Below, piece by piece: positions 13,762 to 26,839 of a DNA stretch of 64,000 nt; position 1 is the stretch's first letter; each line of letters opens with the position of its first letter. Under the pieces are notes generated by a model. That model did not search any database. It worked only from the letters and a program-made list of their open reading frames with translations, and was not told the origin of the DNA. Source of the stretch: Ptiloglossa arizonensis (Eukaryota > Arthropoda > Insecta > Hymenoptera > Colletidae); the NCBI RefSeq assembly GCF_051014685.1, contig NW_027478883.1, positions 342,846 through 406,845 of the forward strand. Reading direction: 5' to 3'. A program made the translations under genes and the position numbers.

Positions 13762-16700
13762 CTGAAAGTAGAAACTCGCCCGATTACGACGGTATGCGTA
13801 CTTTTCCCCTAGGCCGTTCTAGTTATTCATTTCGAGCATCAGAACTGCGAAAAATTTGAGTTTCTCAAGCGTTTCGTACCTCCAAACTGCCATATCTCGC
13901 GAACGGATTGACTAGTCCGCAAAATTTCTGTTGCATCTGAAAGTAGAAACTCGCCCGATAACAAGGGTATGTGTACTTTTCCCCTAGGCCGTTCTAGTTA
14001 TGCTTGTCGAGCATCAGAAATGCGAAAATTTTGAGTTTCTCAAGCGTTTCTTTCCTCCAAACTGCTATATCTCGCGAACGGATTGACCAATCCGCAAAAT
14101 TTCTGTTGCATCTGAAAGTAGAATCTCGCCCAATTACAACGGTATGTGTAGTTTTCCCCTAGGCCGTTCTAGTTCTTCGTCTCGAGCATCAGAACTGCGA
14201 AAATTTGGAGTTTTTCAAGCGTTTCTTACCTCCAAACTGCCATATCTCGCGAACGGATTGACCAATACGCAAAATTTCTGTTGCATCTGATAGTAGAAAC
14301 TCGCCCGATTACAACGGTATGTGTAGTTTTCCCCTAGGCCGTTCTAGTTATTCGTTTCGAGCATTAAAACTGTTAAAATTTTGAGTTTCTCAAGCGTTTC
14401 TTACCTCCAAACTGCCATATCTCGCGAACGGATTGACCAATCCGCAAAATTTCTGTTGCATCTGAAAGTAGAAACTCGCCCGATTACAACGGTATGCGTA
14501 CTTTTCCCCTAGGCCGCTCTAGTTATTCGTTTGGAGCATCAGAACTGCGAAAATTTTGAGTTTCTCAAGCGTTTCTTACCTACAAACTGCCACATCTCGC
14601 GAACGGATTGACCAATCCGCAAAATTTCTTTTGTATCTGAAAGTAGAAACTCGCCCAATTACAACGGTATGTGTACTTCTCCCCTAGGCCGTTCTGGTTA
14701 TTCGTTTCGAGCATCAGAACTGCGAAAATTTTGAGTTGCTCAAGCGTTTCTTACCTCCAAACTGCCATATCTCGCGAACGGATGGACCAATCCGCATAAT
14801 TTCTGTTGCATCTGAAAGTAGAAACTCGCCCGGTTACAACGGTATGCGTACTTTTCCCCTAGGCCGTTCTAGTTATTCATTTCGAGCATCAGAACTGCGA
14901 AAATTTTGAGTTTCTCAAGCGTTTCTTACCTCCAAACTGCCATATCTCGCGAACGGATTGACCAATCCGCAAAATTTCTTTTGCACCAGAAAGTAGGAAC
15001 TCGCCCGATTACAACGGTATGTGTAGTTTTCCCCTAGGCCGTTCTAGTTATTCATTTCGAGCATCAGAACTGCGAAAAATTTGAGTTTCTCAAGCGTTTC
15101 GTACCTCCAAGCTGCCATATCTCGCGAACGGATTGACTAGTCCGCAAAATTTCTGTTGCATCTGAAAGTAGAAACTCGCCCGATAACAAGGGTATGTGTA
15201 CTTTTCCCCTAGGCCGTTCTAGTTATGCTTGTCGAGCATCAGAACTGCAAATATTTTGAGTTTCTCAAGCGTTTCTTACCTCCAAACAGCCATATCTCGC
15301 GAACGGATTGACCAATCCGCAAAATTTCTGTTGCATCTGAAAGTAGAAACTCGCCCGATTACAACGGTATGCGTACTTTTCCCCTAGGCCGCTCTAGTTA
15401 TTCGTTTGGAGCATCAGAACTGCGAAAATTTTGAGTTTCTCAAGCGTTTCTTACCTACAAACTGCCACATCTCGCGAACGGATTGACCAATCCGCAAAAT
15501 TTCTTTTGTATCTGAAAGTAGAAACTCGCCCAATTACAACGGTATGTGTACTTCTCCCCTAGGCCGTTCTCGTTATTCGTTTCGAGCATCAGAACTGCGA
15601 AAATTTTGAGTTGCTCAAGCGTTTCTTACCTACAAACTGCCACATCTCGCGAACGGATTGACCAATCCGCAAAATTTCTTTTGTATCTGAAAGTAGAAAC
15701 ACGCCCAATTACAACGGTATGCGTACATTTCTCCTAGGCCGTTCTAGTTATTCGTTGCGAGCATCAGAACTGCGAAAATTTTGAGTTTCTCAAACGTTTC
15801 TTACCTCCAAACTGCCACATCTCGCGAACGGATTGACCAATCCTCAAAATTTCTGTTGCATCTGAATGTAGAAACTCGCCCAAATACAACGGTATGTGTA
15901 GTTTTCCCCTAGGCCATTCTAGTTATTCGTTTCGAGCATCAAAACTGCGAAAATTTTGTGTTTCTCAAGCGTTTCTTACCTCCAAACTGCCATATCTCGC
16001 GAACGGATGGACCAATCCGCATAATTTCTGTTGCATCTGTAAGTAGAAACTCGCCCGATTACAACGGTATGCGTACTTTTCCCCTAGGCCGTTCTAGTTA
16101 TTCATTTCGAGCATCAGAACTGCGAAAATTTTGAGTTTCTCAAGCGTTTCTTACCTCCAAACTGCCATATCTCGCGAACGGATTGACCAATCCGCAAAAT
16201 TTCTGCTGCATCTGATAGTAGAGACTCGCCCGATTACAACGGTATGTGTAGTTTTCCCCTAGGCCGTTCTAGTTATTCGTTTCGAGCATTAGAACTGTGA
16301 AAATTTTGAGTTTCTCAAGCGTTTCTTACCTCCAAACTGCCATTACCGCGCGAACGGATTGACCAATCCGCAAAATTTCTGTTGCATCTGAAAGTAGAAA
16401 CTCGCCCGATTACAACGGTATGCGTACTTTTCCCCTAGGCCGTTCTAGTTATGCTTGTCGAGCATCAGAACTGCAAAAATTTTGAGTTTCTCAAGCGTTT
16501 CTTACCTCCAAACAGCCATATCTCGCGAACGGATTGACCAATCCGCAAAATTTCTGTTGCATCTGAAAGTAGAAACTCGCCCGATTACAACAGTTTGTGT
16601 ACTTTTCCCCTAGGCCACTCTAGTTATTCGTTTCGAGCATCAGAACTGCGAAAATTTTGAGTTTCTCAAGCGTTTCTTACCTCCAAACTGCCATATCTCG

Positions 16701-19289
16701 CGAACGGATTGACCAATCCGCAAAATTTCTGTTGCATCTGATAGTAGAAACTCGCCCGATTACAACGGTATGTGTAGTTTTCCCCTAGGCCGTTCCAGTT
16801 ATTCGTTTCGAGCATTAGAACTGCTAAAATTTTGAGTTTCTCAAGCGTTTATTACCTCCAAACTGCCATATCTCGCGAACGGATTGACCAATCCGCAAAA
16901 TTTCTGTTGCATCTGAAAGCAGAAACTCGCCCGATTACAACGGTATGCGTACTTTTCCCCTAGGCCGCTCTAGTTATTCGTTTGGAGTATCAGAACTGCG
17001 AAAATTTTGAGTTTCTCAAGCGTTTCTTACCTACAAACTGCCACATCTCGCGAACGGATTGACCAATCCGCAAAATTTCTTTTGTATCTGAAAGTAGAAA
17101 CTCGCCCAATTACAACGGTATGTGTACTTCTCCCCTAGGCCGTTCTGGTTATTCGTTTCGAGCATCAGAACTGCGAGAATTTTGAGTTGCTCAAGCGTTT
17201 CTTACCTACAAACTGCCACATCTCGCGAACGGATTGACCAATCCGCAAAATTTCTGTTGCATCTGAAAGTAGTAACTCGCCCGATTACAACGGTATGTGT
17301 TCTTTTCCCCTAGGCCGTGGTAGTTATTCGTTTCCAGCATCAGAACTGCGAAAATTTTGAGTTTCTCAAGCGTTTCTTACCTCCAAACTGCCATATCTCG
17401 CGAACGGGTTGACCAATCCGCAAAATTTCTGTTGCATCTGAAAGTAGAAACTCGCCCGATTACGACGGTATGTGTACTTCTCCACTAGGCCGTTCTGGTT
17501 ATTCGTTTCGAGCATCAGAACTGCGAAAATTTTGTGTTGCTCAAGCGTTTCTTACCTCCAAACTGCCATATCTCGCGAACAGATGGACCAATCCGCATAA
17601 TTTCTGTTGCATCTGAAAGTAGAAACTCGCCCGATTACAACGGTATGCGTACTTTTCCCCTAGGCCGTTCTAGTTATTCATTTCGAGCATCAGAACTGCG
17701 AAAATTTTGAGTTTCTTAAGCGTTTCTTACCTCCAAACTGCCATATCTCGCGAACGCATTGACCAATCCGCAAAATTTCTGTTGCATCTGATAGTAGAAA
17801 CTCGCCCGATTACAACGGTATGTGTAGTTTTCCCCTAGGCCGTTCTAGTTATTCGTTTCGAGCATTAGAACTGCTAAAATTTTGAGTTTCTCAAGCGTTT
17901 ATTACCTCCAAACTGCCATATCTCGCGAACGGATTGACCAATACGCAAAATTTCTGTTGCATCTGAAAGTAGAAACTCGCCCGATTACAACAGTATGTGT
18001 ACTTTTACCCTAGGCCACTCTAGTTATTCGTTTCGAGCATCAGAACTGTGAAAATTTTGAGTTTCTCAAGCGTTTCTTACCTCCAAACTGCCATATCTCG
18101 CGAACGGATTGACCGATCCACAAAATTTCTGTTGCGTCTGAAAGTAGAACCTCGCCGAAATACAACGGTATGTGTACTTTTCCCCTAGGCCGTTCTTGTT
18201 ATTCGTTTCGAGCATCAGAACTGCGAAAATTTTGAGTTTCTCAAGCGTTTCTTACCTCCAAACTGCTATATCTCGCGAACGGATTGACCAATCCGCAAAA
18301 TTTCTGCTGCATCTGAAAGTAGAAACTCGCCCGATTACACCGGTATTCGTACTTCTCCCCTAGGCCGTTCTGGTTATTCGTTTCGAGCATCAGAACTGCG
18401 AAAATTTTGAGTTGCTCAAGCGTTTCTTACGTACAAACTGCCACATCTCGCGAACGGATTGACCAATCCGCAAAATTTCTGTTGCATCTGAAAGTAGAAA
18501 CTCGCCCAATTACAACGGTATGTGTAGTTTTCCCCTAGGCCGTTCTAGTTCTTCGTCTCGAGCATCAGAACTGCGAAAATTTGGAGTTTTTCAAGCGTTT
18601 CTTACCTCCAAACTGCCATATCTCGCGAACGGATTGACCAATCCGCAAAATTTCTGTTGCATCTGATAGTAGAAACTCGCCCGATTACAACGGTATATGT
18701 ACTTTTCCCCTAGGCCGTTCTAGTTATGCTTGTCGAGCATCAGAAATGCGAAAATTTTGAGTTTCTCAAGCGTTTCTTACCTCCAAACTGCCATATCTCG
18801 CGAACGGATTGACCGATCCACAAAATTTCTGTTGCGTCTGAAAGTAGAACCTCGCCGAAATACAACGGTATGCGTACTTCTCCCCTAGGCCGTTCTGGTT
18901 ATTCGTTTCGAGCATCAGAACTGCGAAAATTTTGAGTTGCTCAAGCGTTTCTTACGTACAAACTGCCACATCTCGCGAACGGATTGACCAATCCGCAAAA
19001 TTTCTGTTGCATCTGAAAGTAGATACTCGCCCAATTACAACGGTATGTGTAGTTTTCCCCTAGGCCGTTCTAGTTCTTCGTCTCGAGCATCAGAACTGCG
19101 AAAATTTGGAGTTTTTCAAGCGTTTCTTACCTCCAAACTGCCATATCTCGCGAACGGATTGACCAATCCGCAAAATTTCTGTTGCATCTGAAAGTAGAAA
19201 CTCGCCCGATTACAACGGTATGTGTACTTTTCCCCTAGGCCGTTCTAGTTCTTCGTCTCGAGCATCAGAACTGCGAAAATTTGGAGTTT
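13762..19289. repeat. Mosaic satellite segment with short-range duplications only
   Basis: No single period holds across this stretch. Short matches include GAAAAATTTGAG with TTTCGTACCTCC near 13850 and 15075 (7 monomers apart), GACCGATCCACAAAATTTC near 18112 and 18812 (4 monomers), TTACGTACAAACTGCCACA near 18431 and 18956 (3 monomers), and TTCTTCGTCTCGAGC with AAAATTTGGAG near 18550, 19075 and 19250 (3 and 1 monomers). A 176-bp monomer with CATTACCGCGCG lies near 16342. No gene, transposon or unique DNA was seen. Confidence 0.75.
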
Positions 19290-20180
19290 TTCAAGCGTTT
19301 CTTACCTCCAAACTGCCATATCTCGCGAAAGGATTGACCAATCCGCAAAATTTCTGTTGCATCTGAAAGTAGAAACTCGCCCGATAACAACGGTATGTAT
19401 ACTTTTCCCCTAGGCCGTACTAGTTACTCGTTTCGAGCATCAGAACTGCGAAAATTTTGAGTTGCTCAAGCGTTTCTTACCTCCAAACTGCCATATCTCG
19501 CGAAAGGATTGACCAATCCGCAAAATTTCTGTTGCATCTGAAAGTAGTAACTCGCCCGATTACAACGGTATGTGTTCTTTTCCCCTAGGCCGTGGTAGTT
19601 ATTCGTTTCGAGCATCAGAACTGCGAAAATTTTGAGTTTCTCAAGCGTTTCTTACCTCCAAACTGCCATATCTCGCGAACGGATTGACTAATCCGCAAAA
19701 TTTCTGTTGCATCTGAAAGTAGAAACTCGCCCGATAACAACGGTATGTATACTTTTCCCCTAGGCCATTCTAGTTATTCGTTTCGAGCATCAAAAGTGCG
19801 AAAATTTTGAGTTTCTCATGCGTTTCTTACCTCCAAACTGCCATATCTCGCGAACGGATTGACCAATCCGCAAAATTTCTGTTGCATCTGAAAGTAGAAA
19901 CTCGCCCGATTACAACGGTATGCGTACTTTTCCCCTAGGCCGTTCTAGTTATTCATTTCGAGCATCAGAACTGCGAAAATTTTGAGTTTCTCAAGCGTTT
20001 GTTACCTCCAAACTGCCATATCTCGCGAACGGATTGACTAGTCCGCAAAATTTCTGTTGCATCTGAAAGTAGAAACTCGCCCGATAACAAGGGTATGTGT
20101 ACTTTTCCCCTAGGCCGTACTAGTTACTCGTTTCGAGCATCAGAACTGCGAAAATTTTGAGTTTCTCAAGCGTTTCTTAC
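19290..20180. repeat. 5-monomer HOR block, first copy
   Basis: This block matches 22109-22983 at an offset of 2,803 bases. Shared order: GCGAAAGGATTG, GATAACAACGG with TATGTATACTT, GAGTTGCTCAAGC, CCGTGGTAG, TGACTAATCC, CCATTCTAG with ATCAAAAGTGCG, TTTCTCATGCG, TTTGTTACC, GACTAGTCCGC and AACAAGGGTATG. The match begins only near 19290, because the upstream sequence reads TTGGAGTTTTTC rather than TTGAGTTGCTC. The block is slightly longer than 5 x 175 because the boundary was drawn at the first shared base. Confidence 0.82.
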
Positions 20181-22108
20181 TTCCAAACTGCCATATCTCG
20201 CGAACGGATTGACCAATCCGCATAATTTCTGTTGCATCTGAAAGTAGAAACTCGCCCGATTACAACGGTATATGTACTTTTCCCCTAGGCCGTTCTAGTA
20301 ATGCTTGTCGAGCATCAGAAATGCGAAAATTTTGAGTTTCTCAAGCGTTTCTTACCTCCAAACTGCCATATCTCGCGAACGGATTGACCGATCCGCAAAA
20401 TTTCTATTGTGTCTGAAAGTAGAACCTCGCCGAAATACAACGGTATGTGTACTTTTCCCCTAGGCCGTTCTAGTTATGCTTGTCGAGCATCAGAAATGCG
20501 AAAATTTTGAGTTTCTCAAGCGTTTCTTACCTCCAAACTGCCATATCTCGCGAACGGATTGACCGATCCGCAAAATTTCTTTTGTATCTGAAAGTAGAAA
20601 CTCGCCCAAATACAACGGTATGTGTAGTTTTCCCCTAGGCCCTTCTAGTTTTTCGTTTCGATCATCAAAACTGCGAAAATTTTGAGTTTCTCAAGCGTTT
20701 CTTACCTCCAAACTGCCATATCTCGCGAACGGATGAACCAATCCGCATAATTTCTGTTGCATCTGAAAGTAGAAACTCGCCCGATTACAACGGTATGCGT
20801 ACTTTTCCCCTAGGCCGTTCTAGTTATTCATTTCGAGCGTCAGAACTGCGAAAATTTTGAGTTTCGCAAGCGTTTCTTACCTCCAAACTGCCATATCTCG
20901 CGAACGGATTGACCAATCAGCAAAATTTCTGCTGCATCTGATAGTAGAAACTCGCCCGATTACAACGGTATGTGTAGTTTTTTCCCCTAGGCCGTTCTAG
21001 TTATTCGTTTCGAGCATTAGAACTGTGAAAATTTTGAGTTTCTCAAGCGTTTCTTACCTCCAAACTGCCATTACCTCGCGAACGGATTGACCAATCCGCA
21101 AAATTTCTGTTGCATCTGAAAGTAAAAACACGCCCGATTACAACGGTATGCGTACTTTTCCCCTAGGCCGTTTTAGTTATGCTTGTCGAGCATCAGAACT
21201 GCAAAAATTTTGAGTTTCTCAAGCGTTTCTTACCTCCAAACTGCCATATCTCGCGAACGGATTGACTAATCCGCAAAATTTCTGTTGCATCTGAAAGTAG
21301 AAACTCGCCCGATAACAACGGTATGTGTACTTTTCCCCTAGGCCACTCTAGTTATTCATTTCGAGCATCAGAACTGCGAAAATTTTGAATTTCTCAAGCG
21401 TTTCTTACCTCCAAACTGCCATATCTCGCGAACGGATTGACCAATCCGCAAAATTTCTGTTGCACCAGAAAGTAGGAACACGCCCGATTACAACGGTATG
21501 CGTACTTTACCCCTAGGCCGTTCTAGTTATTCATTTCGAGCATCAGAACTGCGAAAATTTTGAATTTCTCAAGCGTTTCTTACCTCCAAACAGCCATATC
21601 TCGCGAACGGATTGACCAATACGCAAAATTTCTGTTGCATCTGAAAGTAGAAACTCACCCGATTACAACGGTATGTGTACTTTTCCCCTAGGCCACTCTA
21701 GTTATTCATTTCGAGCATCAGAACTGCAAAAATTTTGAATTTCTCAAGCGCTTCTTACCTCCAAACTGCCATATCTCGCGAAAGGATTGACCAATCCGCA
21801 AAATTTCTGTTGCATCTGAAAGTAGTAACTCGCCCGATTACAACGGTATGTGTTCTTTTCCCCTAGGCCGTGGTAGTTATTCGTTTCGAGCATCAGAACT
21901 GCGAAAATTTTGAGTTTCTCAAGCGTTTCTTACCTCCAAACTGCCATATCTCGCGAACGGATTGACTAATCCGCAAAATTTCTGTTGCATCTGAAAGTAG
22001 AAACTCGCCCGATAACAACGGTATGTATACTTTTCCCCTAGGCCGTACTAGTTACTCGTTTCGAGCATCAGAACTGCGAAAATTTTGAGTTGCTCAAGCG
22101 TTTCTTAC
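20181..22108. repeat. 11-monomer HOR unit, copy 1 (1,928 bp)
   Basis: The unit begins at TTCCAAACTGCC. Marker order: GTAATGCTTG, TTCTATTGTGTCTG, CCTTCTAGTTTTTCG with CGATCATC, GATGAACC, GAGTTTCGCAAGC, the 177-bp monomer with GTAGTTTTTTCCCC near 20980, the 176-bp monomer with CCATTACCTCGCG near 21065, CCGTTTTAG, GCACCAGAAAGTAGGAAC, TACGCAAAATTTC, AAGCGCTTC and CCGTGGTAG. 11 x 175 plus 3 gives 1,928. Unlike copies 2-4, a patch near 21242-21313 reads TGACTAATCC and GATAACAACGG. A private change is CAATCAGCAAAATTT near 20915. Confidence 0.88.
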
Positions 22109-22983
22109 CTCCAAACTGCCATATCTCGCGAAAGGATTGACCAATCCGCAAAATTTCTGTTGCATCTGAAAGTAGAAACTCGCCCGATAACAACGGTATG
22201 TATACTTTTCCCCTAGGCCGTACTAGTTACTCGTTTCGAGCATCAGAACTGCGAAAATTTTGAGTTGCTCAAGCGTTTCTTACCTCCAAACTGCCATATC
22301 TCGCGAAAGGATTGACCAATCCGCAAAATTTCTGTTGCATCTGAAAGTAGTAACTCGCCCGATTACAACGGTATGTGTTCTTTTCCCCTAGGCCGTGGTA
22401 GTTATTCGTTTCGAGCATCAGAACTGCGAAAATTTTGAGTTTCTCAAGCGTTTCTTACCTCCAAACTGCCATATCTCGCGAACGGATTGACTAATCCGCA
22501 AAATTTCTGTTGCATCTGAAAGTAGAAACTCGCCCGATAACAACGGTATGTATACTTTTCCCCTAGGCCATTCTAGTTATTCGTTTCGAGCATCAAAAGT
22601 GCGAAAATTTTGAGTTTCTCATGCGTTTCTTACCTCCAAACTGCCATATCTCGCGAACGGATTGACCAATCCGCAAAATTTCTGTTGCATCTGAAAGTAG
22701 AAACTCGCCCGATTACAACGGTATGCGTACTTTTCCCCTAGGCCGTTCTAGTTATTCATTTCGAGCATCAGAACTGCGAAAATTTTGAGTTTCTCAAGCG
22801 TTTGTTACCTCCAAACTGCCATATCTCGCGAACGGATTGACTAGTCCGCAAAATTTCTGTTGCATCTGAAAGTAGAAACTCGCCCGATAACAAGGGTATG
22901 TGTACTTTTCCCCTAGGCCGTACTAGTTACTCGTTTCGAGCATCAGAACTGCGAAAATTTTGAGTTTCTCAAGCGTTTCTTAC
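22109..22983. repeat. 5-monomer HOR block, second copy (875 bp)
   Basis: It lies between 11-mer copies 1 and 2 and repeats 19290-20180 with the same private variants: CCATTCTAG with ATCAAAAGTGCG near 22569-22600, TTTCTCATGCG near 22614, TTTGTTACC near 22800 and GACTAGTCC near 22840. With the 11-mer it defines a 16-monomer, 2,803-bp super-unit that occurs here about one and a third times. No such block separates 11-mer copies 2, 3 and 4. Confidence 0.85.
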
Positions 22984-24911
22984 TTCCAAACTGCCATATC
23001 TCGCGAACGGATGGACCAATCCGCATAATTTCTGTTGCATCTGAAAGTAGAAACTCGCCCGATTACAACGGTATATGTACTTTTCCCCTAGGCCGTTCTA
23101 GTAATGCTTGTCGAGCATCAGAAATGCGAAAATTTTGAGTTTCTCAAGCGTTTCTTACCTCCAAACTGCCATATCTCGCGAACGGATTGACCGATCCGCA
23201 AAATTTCTATTGTGTCTGAAAGTAGAACCTCGCCGAAATACAACGGTATGTGTACTTTTCCCCTAGGCCGTTCTAGTTATGCTTGTCGAGCATCAGAAAT
23301 GCGAAAATTTTGAGTTTCTCAAGCGTTTCTTACCTCCAAACTGCCATATCTCGCGAACGGATTGACCGATCCGCAAAATTTCTTTTGTATCTGAAAGTAG
23401 AAACTCGCCCAAATACAACGGTATGTGTAGTTTTCCCCTAGGCCCTTCTAGTTTTTCGTTTCGATCATCAAAACTGCGAAAATTTTGAGTTTCTCAAGCG
23501 TTTCTTACCTCCAAACTGCCATATCTCGCGAACGGATGAACCAATCCGCATAATTTCTGTTGCATCTGAAAGTAGAAACTCGCCCGATTACAACGGTATG
23601 CGTACTTTTCCCCTAGGCCGTTCTAGTTATTCATTTCGAGCATCAGAACTGCGAAAATTTTGAGTTTCGCAAGCGTTTCTTACCTCCAAACTGCCATATC
23701 TCGCGAACGGATTGACCAATCCGCAAAATTTCTGCTGCATCTGATAGTAGAAACTCGCCCGATTACAACGGTATGTGTAGTTTTTTCCCCTAGGCCGTTC
23801 TAGTTATTCGTTTCGAGCATTAGAACTGTGAAAATTTTGAGTTTCTCAAGCGTTTCTTACCTCCAAACTGCCATTACCTCGCGAACGGATTGACCAATCC
23901 GCAAAATTTCTGTTGCATCTGAAAGTAAAAACACGCCCGATTACAACGGTATGCGTACTTTTCCCCTAGGCCGTTTTAGTTATGCTTGTCGAGCATCAGA
24001 ACTGCAAAAATTTTGAGTTTCTCAAGCGTTTCTTACCTCCAAACAGCCATATCTCGCGAACGGATTGACCAATCCGCAAAATTTCTGTTGCATCTGAAAG
24101 TAGAAACTCACCCGATTACAACGGTATGTGTACTTTTCCCCTAGGCCACTCTAGTTATTCATTTCGAGAATCAGAACTGTGAAAATTTTGAATTTCTCAA
24201 GCGTTTCTTACCTCCAAACTGCCATATCTCGCGAACGGATTGACCAATCCGCAAAATTTCTGTTGCACCAGAAAGTAGGAACACGCCCGATTACAACGGT
24301 ATGCGTACTTTACCCCTAGGCAGTTCTAGTTATTCATTTCGAGCATCAGAACTGCGAAAATTTTGAATTTCTCAAGCGTTTCTTACCTCCAAACAGCCAT
24401 ATCTCGCGAACGGATTGACCAATACGCAAAATTTCTGTTGCATCTGAAAGTAGAAACTCACCCGATTACAACGGTATGTGTACTTTTCCCCTAGGCCACT
24501 CTAGTTATTCATTTCGAGCATCAGAACTGCGAAAATTTTGAATTTCTCAAGCGCTTCTTACCTCCAAACTGCCATATCTCGCGAAAGGATTGACCAATCC
24601 GCAAAATTTCTGTTGCATCTGAAAGTAGTAACTCGCCCGATTACAACGGTATGTGTTCTTTTCCCCTAGGCCGTGGTAGTTATTCGTTTCGAGCATCAGA
24701 ACTGCGAAAATTTTGAGTTTCTCAAGCGTTTCTTACCTCCAAACTGCCATATCTCGCGAACGGATTGACTAATCCGCAAAATTTCTGTTGCATCTGAAAG
24801 TAGAAACTCGCCCGATAACAACGGTATGTATACTTTTCCCCTAGGCCGTACTAGTTACTCGTTTCGAGCATCAGAACTGCGAAAATTTTGAGTTTCTCAA
24901 GCGTTTCTTAC
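22984..24911. repeat. 11-monomer HOR unit, copy 2 (1,928 bp)
   Basis: It begins at TTCCAAACTGCC and runs through the full 11-mer marker series, with the 177-bp monomer (GTAGTTTTTTCCCC) starting near 23771 and the 176-bp monomer near 23872. It retains AGTAGAAACTC and GTAATGCTTG near 23047 and 23101 as in copy 1. It shares GAGAATCAGAACTGTG and GGCAGTTCTAG with copies 3 and 4, where copy 1 has GAGCATCAGAACTGCG and GGCCGTTCTAG. Confidence 0.92.
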
Positions 24912-26839
24912 TTCCAAACTGCCATATCTCGCGAACGGATGGACCAATCCGCATAATTTCTGTTGCATCTGAAAGTGGAAACTCGCCCGATTACAACGGT
25001 ATATGTACTTTTCCCCTAGGCCGTTCTAGTAATTCTTGTCGAGCATCAGAAATGCGAAAATTTTGAGTTTCTCAAGCGTTTCTTACCTCCAAACTGCCAT
25101 ATCTCGCGAACGGATTGACCGATCCGCAAAATTTCTATTGTGTCTGAAAGTAGAACCTCGCCGAAATACAACGGTATGTGTACTTTTCCCCTAGGCCGTT
25201 CTAGTTATGCTTGTCGAGCATCAGAAATGCGAAAATTTTGAGTTTCTCAAGCGTTTCTTACCTCCAAACTGCCATATCTCGCGAACGGATTGACCGATCC
25301 GCAAAATTTCTTTTGTATCTGAAAGTAGAAACTCGCCCAAATACAACGGTATGTGTAGTTTTCCCCTAGGCCCTTCTAGTTTTTCGTTTCGATCATCAAA
25401 ACTGCGAAAATTTTGAGTTTCTCAAGCGTTTCTTACCTCCAAACTGCCATATCTCGCGAACGGATGAACCAATCCGCATAATTTCTGTTGCATCTGAAAG
25501 TAGAAACTCGCCCGATTACAACGGTATGCGTACTTTTCCCCTAGGCCGTTCTAGTTATTCATTTCGAGCATCAGAACTGCGAAAATTTTGAGTTTCGCAA
25601 GCGTTTCTTACCTCCAAACTGCCATATCTCGCGAACGGATTGACCAATCCGCAAAATTTCTGCTGCATCTGATAGTAGAAACTCGCCCGATTACAACGGT
25701 ATGTGTAGTTTTTTCCCCTAGGCCGTTCTAGTTATTCGTTTCGAGCATTAGAACTGTGAAAATTTTGAGTTTCTCAAGCGTTTCTTACCTCCAAACTGCC
25801 ATTACCTCGCGAACGGATTGACCAATCCGCAAAATTTCTGTTGCATCTGAAAGTAAAAACACGCCCGATTACAACGGTATGCGTACTTTTCCCCTAGGCC
25901 GTTTTAGTTATGCTTGTCGAGCATCAGAACTGCAAAAATTTTGAGTTTCTCAAGCGTTTCTTACCTCCAAACAGCCATATCTCGCGAACGGATTGACCAA
26001 TCCGCAAAATTTCTGTTGCATCTGAAAGTAGAAACTCACCCGATTACAACGGTATGTGTACTTTTCCCCTAGGCCACTCTAGTTATTCATTTCGAGAATC
26101 AGAACTGTGAAAATTTTGAATTTCTCAAGCGTTTCTTACCTCCAAACTGCCATATCTCGCGAACGGATTGACCAATCCGCAAAATTTCTGTTGCACCAGA
26201 AAGTAGGAACACGCCCGATTACAACGGTATGCGTACTTTACCCCTAGGCAGTTCTAGTTATTCATTTCGAGCATCAGAACTGCGAAAATTTTGAATTTCT
26301 CAAGCGTTTCTTACCTCCAAACAGCCATATCTCGCGAACGGATTGACCAATACGCAAAATTTCTGTTGCATCTGAAAGTAGAAACTCACCCGATTACAAC
26401 GGTATGTGTACTTTTCCCCTAGGCCACTCTAGTTATTCATTTCGAGCATCAGAACTGCGAAAATTTTGAATTTCTCAAGCGCTTCTTACCTCCAAACTGC
26501 CATATCTCGCGAAAGGATTGACCAATCCGCAAAATTTCTGTTGCATCTGAAAGTAGTAACTCGCCCGATTACAACGGTATGTGTTCTTTTCCCCTAGGCC
26601 GTGGTAGTTATTCGTTTCGAGCATCAGAACTGCGAAAATTTTGAGTTTCTCAAGCGTTTCTTACCTCCAAACTGCCATATCTCGCGAACGGATTGACTAA
26701 TCCGCAAAATTTCTGTTGCATCTGAAAGTAGAAACTCGCCCGATAACAACGGTATGTATACTTTTCCCCTAGGCCGTACTAGTTACTCGTTTCGAGCATC
26801 AGAACTGCGAAAATTTTGAGTTTCTCAAGCGTTTCTTAC
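24912..26839. repeat. 11-monomer HOR unit, copy 3 (1,928 bp)
   Basis: It is almost identical to copies 2 and 4. The GTAGTTTTTTCCCC monomer is at 25699 and the CCATTACCTCGCG monomer near 25800. AAAGTGGAAACTCG near 24974 and GTAATTCTTGTCG near 25029 are shared only with copy 4, so copies 3 and 4 share the most recent ancestor among the four. Confidence 0.93.
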
